Below are positions 1 to 5,110 of a stretch of 5,110 nt of DNA, piece after piece (the first letter of the stretch is position 1; each line of letters begins with the position of its first letter). Position numbers and translations under genes: made by a program. The stretch covers positions 1 to 5,110 of the forward strand of contig JAAXUD010000255.1 of the NCBI GenBank assembly GCA_013336205.1, in the 5' to 3' direction. The notes below the pieces were generated by a model that was given only the letters and a program-made list of their open reading frames with translations, was not told the origin of the DNA and did no database searches. The DNA is from Lentimicrobium sp. (GTDB lineage Bacteria; Bacteroidota; Bacteroidia; Bacteroidales; Lentimicrobiaceae).

Positions 1-1133
1 TGGTGAAGATTGTGCACGATGAACTGGCAGATCTTATGGGTGGCGAACAGGTTGAAATTAACCTGAAAGGTTCACCAGCCATAATTCTGATTGCCGGATT
101 ACAGGGATCAGGTAAGACCACTTTTTCGGCCAAACTGGCTAATTATCTGCACACCAAGAAAGGTAGCAAACCCTTGCTGGTTGCCGGTGACGTATACCGA
201 CCTGCCGCTATTGAACAGTTAAAGGTGTTGGGTGAGCAAATCGGTGTTCAGGTTTTTACAATTGATGACAATAAAAATCCGGTTGAGATAGCCCGCAGGG
301 CCATTGCGCATGCCAAAGAGTATGCTTACAGTCCGGTGATTATCGATACTGCAGGCCGCCTGGCAGTTGACGAGCAGATGATGAATGAGATTGCCGCGGT
401 TAAACAGGCGGTTAATCCCCAGGAAATCCTGTTTGTTGTCGATTCCATGACTGGTCAGGATGCGGTGAATACAGCCAAAGCATTCAACGAAAGATTGGAT
501 TACGATGGTGTTGTGCTTACCAAGCTAGATGGCGATACCCGCGGTGGGGCAGCGCTTACCATCAGGTCGGTGGTTGATAAGCCGGTAAAATTTGTTGGTC
601 TTGGCGAGAAAATGGATGCCATTGATGTGTTCTATCCATCGCGTATGGCCGACCGGATTCTGGGTATGGGTGATATTGTATCGCTGGTTGAACGTGCCCA
701 GGAACAGTTTGACGAAGAAGAAGCCAAAAAACTTCAGCAGAAACTTGCCAAAGACCAGTTTAACTTCAATGACTTTATCAGCCAGATAAAGCAGATTAAG
801 AAAATGGGTAACGTGAAAGACCTGTTGGGTATGATCCCAGGCATGGGTAAGGCCCTCAAAGGCGTTGATATAGATGAAAATGCATTCAAGGGAATTGAAG
901 CGATTATTTCATCGATGACGCCCATTGAACGCGAAACCCCGGCCTTGCTGAACGGAAGCCGGCGTAAACGCATTGCAGCTGGTAGCGGAACTGACATTGC
1001 CGAAGTTAACCGCTTGATCAAACAGTTTGAAGATACCCGCAAAATGATGAAAATGATTTCGGGCGGCGGAGGAAAAAATGCCATGAATGCCATGCGAAAT
1101 ATGAATAAAATGTCATCCGGACGAAAACGATAA
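1..1133 (+). CDS. ffh: Signal recognition particle protein Ffh (SRP54 homologue), 5' end cut off by window
   Basis: Ffh is the SRP GTPase. With 4.5S RNA it binds signal sequences emerging from the ribosome and docks with FtsY at the inner membrane. The reading frame is set by codons from position 3; the GTG there is internal (valine), because about 70 residues of the N domain are missing upstream. Of the 376 visible residues, the G domain shows GLQGSGKTT (P-loop, 32-40), DVYRPAAIEQL (63-73), DTAGRL (115-120), TKLD (173-176) and GLGEK (199-203). The M domain follows from about residue 230, with the flexible LLGMIPGMGK loop (274-283), the SRP-RNA-binding GSRRKRIAAGSG segment (318-329) and a methionine-rich tail ending in GRKR. 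All key motifs are intact and the C-terminus is complete. The gene ends 17 bases before a hairpin terminator and 66 bases before folD. The identification is essentially certain from the motif set. Confidence 0.98.
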   Translation, partial: VKIVHDELADLMGGEQVEINLKGSPAIILIAGLQGSGKTTFSAKLANYLHTKKGSKPLLVAGDVYRPAAIEQLKVLGEQIGVQVFTIDDNKNPVEIARRAIAHAKEYAYSPVIIDTAGRLAVDEQMMNEIAAVKQAVNPQEILFVVDSMTGQDAVNTAKAFNERLDYDGVVLTKLDGDTRGGAALTIRSVVDKPVKFVGLGEKMDAIDVFYPSRMADRILGMGDIVSLVERAQEQFDEEEAKKLQQKLAKDQFNFNDFISQIKQIKKMGNVKDLLGMIPGMGKALKGVDIDENAFKGIEAIISSMTPIERETPALLNGSRRKRIAAGSGTDIAEVNRLIKQFEDTRKMMKMISGGGGKNAMNAMRNMNKMSSGRKR

Positions 1134-1148
1134 GATAATTTATACATG

Positions 1149-1191
1149 AAAAACCTTCCGGATTTTTAATAAAACGGAAGGTTTCTTAATT
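1149..1191 (+). terminator. Rho-independent terminator-like hairpin after ffh
   Basis: AAACCTTCCG (1151-1160) pairs perfectly with CGGAAGGTTT (1175-1184). Inside the loop, TTTT (1163-1166) can pair with AAAA (1171-1174), leaving a TAAT apical loop and a two-base bulge. An A-run precedes the stem and a T-rich stretch (TTTCTTAATTT) follows it, so the shape fits an intrinsic terminator. It ends only about 10 bases before the folD ATG, so it should either separate ffh from folD transcription or act as a leaky attenuator between them. The structure is seen directly; the termination role is inferred. Confidence 0.75.
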
Positions 1192-1199
1192 TGAGTACT

Positions 1200-2078
1200 A
1201 TGCAATTGATTGACGGAAAAAAAATCGGAGAAGAAATTAAAAAGGAAATTGCTGAACGTGTGGCTGCTATTATTGATGCAGGCGATGAACCTCCACACCT
1301 CGCAGCAATACTGGTAGGTGAAGATGCCGCCAGCCAGACTTATATAGCGAGTAAGGAAAGGGCCTGCAAAGCGGTTGGGTTTACTTCGAGTGTTTACCGC
1401 TACAATAATGATATTTCTGAAAAGCAGTTACTTGATGTAGTTGACTTTCTCAACAACGATCCTGATGTCAATGGTTTTATAGTACAATTGCCACTCCCGG
1501 GACATATTGATTCCGATAAAGTCTTGCAGCGTATTAATCCTGCAAAGGATGTTGACGGTTTTCATCCGGTTAACGTAGGCCGGCTTGCCCTGGGTCTGCC
1601 CTCTTATCTTCCGGCTACCCCGGCTGGAATAATGCTGCTGCTGGAGCGTTACGGTATTGAAACAGAAGGCAAACATTGTGTAGTACTGGGTCGCAGCAAT
1701 ATAGTGGGTACGCCCATGAGCCTGTTGATGTCACGAAAATCAAAACCAGGGAACTGCACGGTAACGCTCTGCCACAGCAAAACGCAGAACCTTGCTGAGA
1801 TTACCAAACAAGCCGATATCCTGATTGCAGCCATTGGTCAGCCGGAATATGTGAAAGCCGATATGGTTAAAGCAGGTGCAGTTGTTATTGATGTTGGTAT
1901 ACACCGGATTGAAGACAGCAGTGAAAAGGGCTATCATATTACCGGTGATGTCGAATTTGAAGCGGTGGCCCCAAAATGCAGTTTTATTACCCCGGTTCCG
2001 GGCGGTGTAGGGCCAATGACGATAGTAAGCCTGCTTCTGAATACTTTTAAGGCTTTTGATCACGAAATTTATTCCTGA
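1200..2078 (+). CDS. folD: Bifunctional methylenetetrahydrofolate dehydrogenase / methenyltetrahydrofolate cyclohydrolase FolD
   Basis: FolD is a cytosolic one-carbon enzyme. It oxidises 5,10-methylene-THF with NAD(P)+ and hydrolyses the product to 10-formyl-THF for purine and initiator fMet synthesis. From the ATG at 1200 the protein has 292 residues, normal for the family. Visible motifs are YIASKERAC (48-56, with catalytic Tyr48 and Lys52), the substrate-pocket QLPLP (96-100), KDVDGFHP (116-123), the Rossmann nucleotide-binding GRSNIVGTP (164-172) and the family signature [10 protein letters not shown] (265-274). No key residue is missing. A TTG at 1191 would add three residues (MST), but the ATG gives the usual MQLIDGKKI start, so I chose it; neither has a convincing Shine-Dalgarno sequence, as is common in Bacteroidota. 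The gene is co-directional with ffh. I recall this pair being adjacent in other Bacteroidales, but that is from memory. A terminator-like hairpin lies between them, so co-transcription is uncertain. Confidence 0.97.
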   Translation: MQLIDGKKIGEEIKKEIAERVAAIIDAGDEPPHLAAILVGEDAASQTYIASKERACKAVGFTSSVYRYNNDISEKQLLDVVDFLNNDPDVNGFIVQLPLPGHIDSDKVLQRINPAKDVDGFHPVNVGRLALGLPSYLPATPAGIMLLLERYGIETEGKHCVVLGRSNIVGTPMSLLMSRKSKPGNCTVTLCHSKTQNLAEITKQADILIAAIGQPEYVKADMVKAGAVVIDVGIHRIEDSSEKGYHITGDVEFEAVAPKCSFITPVPGGVGPMTIVSLLLNTFKAFDHEIYS

Positions 2079-2156
2079 GCTGGTCAACAACCGGGGCTGG
2101 TTGGTGTTATTATGTCAATTCATTTATTTCACTGAACCAGTCAAAATTTAAGCAGT

Positions 2157-3413
2157 ATGAGTTTCAGGTTGTTTTTTAGCATTTTAATTGCAGTCTTTAT
2201 CTCAAAGGAGGGTTCAAGCCAGGTTGCAGGCTGCACTGATCCTCAGGCTACGAATTATAATCCTGAAGCAACAATCAACGATGGCTCCTGTCAATATCCA
2301 CAGACCTCCATATCACCGGCAGTGATAGTTAATTCATTGCCTCAGGCGGTGGTTGAAACTTCGGGTCTGATTTACTGGAATGGCGGTCTCTGGACACAGA
2401 ACGACAGTGGCAATGAAGCAAAACTCTATAAACTGGATACGATCACCGGCCAGATTCTTCAGACTGTCACCATTGAGGGTGCTGAAAATATAGATTGGGA
2501 AGACCTGGCACAGGATGATTCTCATATTTTTATCGGTGATTTCGGTAACAATTTGGGAAATCGCACGGACTTAAAGATTTATGTAACAGAAAAATCATTG
2601 TTCCCATCGGAAGGCGATGGCTCGGTGCCGGCAACTACAATAAATTTCAGTTACGGTGATCAGCAGAAATTTGAAAGATCAAACCGCAACAATGATTACG
2701 ATTGTGAATCATTGCTGGCATCAGGTGATAGTTTGTATTTGTTTACCAAGAACTGGGTTAACGAACAAACCCGGCTTTATTCCCTTCCGAAGATTGCAGG
2801 CGAATATCAGGTTTTCCCGACAGCAGGTTTCGATACAGATGGCCTTATAACCGGAGCAGATGTTTTAACCGGAGGAAATGAGGTAGTGCTTTGTGGCTAC
2901 AAAAATTATATTCCGTTTATGTGGCTGCTGTTCGATTTTTCAGATAACAGGTTTTTCTCAGGAAACAAACGCCGCATTGGTTTTTCAGGCATACCGGGAA
3001 CTCAGACTGAGGGAATTACCTATTCCTTTGGTAAAAATGTGTATATTTCCTCTGAGAAGACAACAATAAGTCCGGCAAAATTATTCAGGATCAATACCAG
3101 CCCCTGGACTTATACAACTCCAACCGGAATTGAGAATGCAATCCCGGACGGGCAGGGATTTTTATTGTATCCCAACCCCAATGATGGCCGCTTCCGGCTT
3201 GATCTTTTTGGTTGTTCCAGTAACTATTACCATGCAGATGTAATAAATTCTGCCGGAAGAAAAGTAATAAGTCACAATAAGGTTGCGCTTACAGACTGTG
3301 CAGCAGAACTTAACCTTTCGGGCTTAGAGGGCGGTTTGTATCTGTTGAGATTTTATAACGGGAAAGAAGTATTTTCCGGAAAATTATTGGTTTACGATCA
3401 GACGGGACATTGA
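2157..3413 (+). CDS. Secreted T9SS cargo protein with GCTDP motif, probable beta-propeller body and C-terminal sorting domain; function unknown
   Basis: I do not recognise a specific function for this 418-residue protein. Its N-terminus has a Sec signal peptide (hydrophobic 5-15, likely cleavage around 22-24). Residues 25-48 carry a GCTDPQATNYNP...DGSCQYP motif, seen in many secreted Bacteroidota proteins, whose Cys26 and Cys45 may form a disulfide. The body (about 55-320) is beta-rich, with spaced acidic/glycine motifs: ETSGL (67-71), WEDLAQD (114-120), CESL (183-186), TGAD (232-235) and TEGI (284-287). These recall blade starts of phytase-like or SdiA-regulated-like beta-propellers, though that fold is inferred. 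The C-terminus is a clear type A T9SS sorting domain: LYPNPNDGRF (337-346), VINSAGRKV (362-370), LNLSGLEGGLYLLRF (385-399) and a final GKLLVY strand (408-413). The product is therefore predicted to cross the outer membrane through PorT/SprA-type machinery and be surface-attached or released. It starts 78 bases after folD and has a hairpin just past its stop, so it may be transcribed alone. The ATG fits the signal peptide well. Confidence 0.9.
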   Translation: MSFRLFFSILIAVFISKEGSSQVAGCTDPQATNYNPEATINDGSCQYPQTSISPAVIVNSLPQAVVETSGLIYWNGGLWTQNDSGNEAKLYKLDTITGQILQTVTIEGAENIDWEDLAQDDSHIFIGDFGNNLGNRTDLKIYVTEKSLFPSEGDGSVPATTINFSYGDQQKFERSNRNNDYDCESLLASGDSLYLFTKNWVNEQTRLYSLPKIAGEYQVFPTAGFDTDGLITGADVLTGGNEVVLCGYKNYIPFMWLLFDFSDNRFFSGNKRRIGFSGIPGTQTEGITYSFGKNVYISSEKTTISPAKLFRINTSPWTYTTPTGIENAIPDGQGFLLYPNPNDGRFRLDLFGCSSNYYHADVINSAGRKVISHNKVALTDCAAELNLSGLEGGLYLLRFYNGKEVFSGKLLVYDQTGH

Positions 3414-3415
3414 CG

Positions 3416-3437
3416 CAGGAAACTTTTCTGTTTCCTG
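3416..3437 (+). terminator. Perfect 8-bp hairpin just after the T9SS cargo gene
   Basis: CAGGAAAC (3416-3423) pairs perfectly with GTTTCCTG (3430-3437) around a 6-base TTTTCT loop, starting 2 bases after the TGA stop. The place and form suggest a transcript end or an mRNA 3'-stabilising stem for the preceding gene. No T-run follows (ACGGGATTAATAA), so it is not a textbook intrinsic terminator and the role is inferred. The stem is flanked by GACG on each side (3412-3415 reads GACG, and so does 3437-3440). Confidence 0.45.
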
Positions 3438-3560
3438 ACGGGATTAATAATCATGATCTGTGCAGAAAGAGCTTATGCCGGTTTGCTCCGGGCGGGGCAA
3501 TAATCCTGAAACATTCCGTTTTATATTAAGGTCCGGATACATGACAAGTATTATAATTTA

Positions 3561-3591
3561 ATTGAGTAATCCGGTCTAATGTTTAAATTTG
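3561..3591 (+). promoter_or_regulatory. Candidate Bacteroidota-type sigma-A promoter upstream of the TPR/PD40 gene
   Basis: TAAATTTG (3584-3591) matches all fixed positions of the Bacteroides -7 consensus TAnnTTTG. ATTG (3561-3564) lies 19 bases upstream and matches three of four bases of the -33 TTTG box. The surrounding gap, 3414-3594, is otherwise AT-rich and without a supported gene, so a promoter is expected here. The difficulty is position: the -7 box ends 3 bases before the ATG at 3595, so transcription would begin at about the start codon, giving a leaderless or near-leaderless message. A chance match in AT-rich DNA is a real alternative. Confidence 0.35.
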
Positions 3592-3594
3592 TTT

Positions 3595-5110
3595 ATGCTG
3601 CAACGATATTTTCTGATACTATCCCTGATTATTGCACCTTTAGCAATAGTTGCCCAGTCCAAATCTGAAGGCAAAGAGGTCAGGCATCACAATAAGGCAG
3701 TTGCTTACTATAATGCATCTGCCTATGATGAAGCACTGGATGAGGTGTCAAAAGCATTAAAAATCAACAATAAGTATATTGAATCCTGGTTGCTGTCAGG
3801 CGATATTTATTCACTTAAAGGCGACAAAGCCAGGGCTATTCAGAGTTACACAAAAGCCATTGAGCTTGACCATAACTTTTTTCCTCCCGCAGTTTATATT
3901 CTGGCCAACCTGCAGTTTGAAGAAAAGGAATATGCCGCCAGTATCCGGAATTATGAATGGTATCTTCAATATCCGGAGGCCCGTCAGGCTGAAAAGAATA
4001 AAAGCCTGAAGAACCTGGCTACAGCCCGTTTCAGGTTGAATGCCATAGCTAACCCCGCACCATTCAGACCGGTTAACCCTGGCGATGCACTGAATACCCC
4101 TGGTTATGAATTTGTAAATTATATTAGTCCTGATGCGGAGCGCTTGTATTTTACCCGCAGATTAACCAGCGGGAATGAACGCGATGAGAATTTTTTTGTT
4201 ACGCTAAAGCTTAGTGATACAACCTGGCAGAAGGCGGTGGATCTGGGTTCTCCTGTCAATACGCCGGGCGATGAAGGTGCATTGTGCATTTCGCCGGATG
4301 GTCAATACCTGTTTTTCTCCGCCTGTAACCGGCCTGATGGTTATGGTAGCTGTGATATTTATGTGTCAAAGCGGGAAGGTAGTGGTTGGGGTGAACCACA
4401 AAATCTTGGTAATGTGGTAAATAGCTCAAGTTGGGAAACACAGCCCGGGTTCGCACCCGATGGCCGCACACTTTATTTTGTCAGCAATCGCCCCGGCGGG
4501 ATTGGCAACAGTGATATCTGGGTAAGCCGGCTTGGCAATGACGGCTTGTGGTCGGAACCTGAAAATGCGGGCGATGTTATCAATACAACTGAATCGGAGC
4601 GGGGGCCTTTTATTCATCCTGATGGTCAGTCACTTTATTTTTCTTCCAAAGGTCATCCCGGAATGGGGGAGGGTGATATTTTTTTCAGCACACTGGGTGA
4701 GAATGGCAGCTGGTCAGTGCCGGTTAATATAGGTTATCCGCTTAATACAGAGGCTGATGAGGTTACTTTTATCGTTGACAACACCGGGAAATTTGCCTAT
4801 TATTCCTCTGCTGCAGCCGATGGTTTTGGTTTGCAGGATATTTACCGGGTAAATGTTCCTGAAAAAGCCAGACCCTTGCCGGTTAGCTATATGAAAGGTA
4901 TTGTAACCGACAGTCTGAATGGTAAATTCCTTTCAGCTTCCTTTACACTTAAAGATATTGAAAGTGGCAAGCTTATCGCGCAATCAACTTCGGATCCGGT
5001 AACGGGCGCTTTTCTTTTATGTATCCCAGCCGGACGTGAATATGCATTGGCTGTAGAGAAACCAGGTTATCTGTTTTATTCCGCTCATTTTGCGCTCGGA
5101 GATGAAACCG
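3595..5110 (+). CDS. TPR / PD40 beta-propeller / CRD envelope protein, OmpA-family (PorE-like) architecture; 3' end cut off by window
   Basis: The frame opens at ATG 3595 and has no stop before the window end (505 codons plus one base). Residues 1-21 are a Sec signal peptide (hydrophobic 6-20, IVA-Q cleavage site) with no cysteine, so this is not a lipoprotein. About three TPRs follow (31-64, 65-98, 99-129; for example AIQSYTKAIELD at 81-92). Five PD40/WD40-like propeller blades span about 166-421, with ISPDGQYLFFS (232-242), FAPDGRTLYFVSNRP (286-300) and HPDGQSLYFSSKG (341-353). From about 432 a carboxypeptidase-regulatory-like beta-sandwich begins (MKGIVTDSLNGKFL) and is cut by the window edge. 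In Bacteroidota this order usually ends with a peptidoglycan-binding OmpA_C domain, as in the T9SS component PorE (PG1058) of Porphyromonas gingivalis; that domain is predicted, not seen. The protein is expected in the periplasm, linking the cell wall to outer-membrane machinery. Genomes carry several such paralogues and PorE is a lipoprotein, so I give no gene symbol. Confidence 0.9.
   Translation, partial: MLQRYFLILSLIIAPLAIVAQSKSEGKEVRHHNKAVAYYNASAYDEALDEVSKALKINNKYIESWLLSGDIYSLKGDKARAIQSYTKAIELDHNFFPPAVYILANLQFEEKEYAASIRNYEWYLQYPEARQAEKNKSLKNLATARFRLNAIANPAPFRPVNPGDALNTPGYEFVNYISPDAERLYFTRRLTSGNERDENFFVTLKLSDTTWQKAVDLGSPVNTPGDEGALCISPDGQYLFFSACNRPDGYGSCDIYVSKREGSGWGEPQNLGNVVNSSSWETQPGFAPDGRTLYFVSNRPGGIGNSDIWVSRLGNDGLWSEPENAGDVINTTESERGPFIHPDGQSLYFSSKGHPGMGEGDIFFSTLGENGSWSVPVNIGYPLNTEADEVTFIVDNTGKFAYYSSAAADGFGLQDIYRVNVPEKARPLPVSYMKGIVTDSLNGKFLSASFTLKDIESGKLIAQSTSDPVTGAFLLCIPAGREYALAVEKPGYLFYSAHFALGDET
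4090..4857 (+). repeat. Five-blade PD40 propeller repeat array within the TPR/PD40 gene
   Basis: A recurring hydrophobic-Asn-(Thr/Ser)-x-x-x-Glu motif marks each blade: LNTPGYE (166-172), VNTPGDE (221-227), VNSSSWE (275-281), INTTESE (329-335) and LNTEADE (383-389). The closing glutamates are 55, 54, 54 and 54 residues apart. Each motif is followed by an (S/A/H)PDG-type turn and a YFxS strand, then in most blades by GxxDI(Y/W/F) and a W-x-x-P segment. The last blade is degenerate: it has DNTGKFAYYSS in place of PDG and lacks the W-x-x-P part. The repeat is at protein level; the DNA copies have diverged, so this is an old duplication and not a recent tandem repeat. Confidence 0.85.

Noticed and set aside
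3..5. GTG as a start codon for the first gene
   Set aside because: The residues that follow (KIVHDELADLMGG) fall at the N/G domain junction of Ffh, so the gene begins upstream of the window and this GTG is an internal valine.
734..1147. 137-codon open frame on the minus strand across ffh
   Set aside because: It lies antisense to the conserved Ffh M domain, and its composition is explained by that coding strand; no family resemblance.
1191..1193. TTG as the folD start
   Set aside because: It adds only MST before the normal [10 protein letters not shown]-terminus and overlaps the tail of the terminator; the ATG at 1200 fits the family better.
2088..2103. CAACC/GGTTG hairpin after folD as a terminator
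   Set aside because: The stem is only 5 bp (plus one wobble pair) and no clear T-run follows; too weak to call.
2223..2234. VAGC lipobox in the T9SS cargo protein
   Set aside because: The sequence V-A-G-C (residues 23-26) fits a lipobox by pattern, but a polar stretch (SKEGSSQ) separates it from the hydrophobic core, and Cys26 belongs to the GCTDP module. T9SS cargo is not normally lipidated at the N-terminus.
3453..3503. 16-residue open frame in the gap after the cargo gene
   Set aside because: It is very short, has no visible ribosome signal and no recognisable motif; expected by chance.
3779..4009. 76-codon plus-strand frame within the TPR region
   Set aside because: It is out of frame with the gene starting at 3595, whose frame has a signal peptide and TPR/PD40 motifs throughout; a shadow frame.
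4214..4732. Short open frames on both strands inside the propeller region (4214-4420, 4256-4471, 4426-4617, 4532-4732)
   Set aside because: All overlap the clear PD40 frame and show no independent protein features.

Overview
The window reads as a piece of a Bacteroidota chromosome, probably Bacteroidales or a related order. The evidence is a type IX secretion (T9SS) sorting tail on one gene, a TPR/PD40-propeller envelope protein of the kind this phylum makes in numbers, start codons without a clear Shine-Dalgarno sequence, and a TAnnTTTG-type promoter box. All four genes lie on the + strand. Base composition and codon use look even across the window, and I see no mobile element, RNA gene or CRISPR array.

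Positions 1-1133 are the 3' part of ffh, the signal recognition particle GTPase. It ends just before a strong hairpin (1151-1184). Next comes folD (1200-2078), the bifunctional methylene-tetrahydrofolate dehydrogenase/cyclohydrolase. These two are ordinary housekeeping genes.

The second half turns to the cell envelope. Positions 2157-3413 encode a 418-residue secreted protein with a signal peptide, a small GCTDP...DGSC cysteine motif, a probable beta-propeller body and a C-terminal T9SS sorting domain. A perfect 8-bp hairpin follows its stop. After a 181-base gap with a candidate promoter, a gene starts at 3595 and runs off the window end. Its 505 visible residues have a signal peptide, about three TPRs, a five-bladed PD40 propeller with a 54-55 residue period, and a carboxypeptidase-regulatory-like domain. 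This order matches OmpA-family proteins such as the T9SS component PorE, but the OmpA domain that would confirm it lies outside the window.

The gene products connect loosely. Ffh delivers nascent proteins to the membrane, and the last two genes make exported envelope proteins, one of which is a predicted T9SS cargo. Nothing in the window shows that the four genes form one functional unit. I found no clearly undescribed system. The points most worth following are the uncharacterised T9SS propeller protein and the PorE-like protein that lacks a lipobox.
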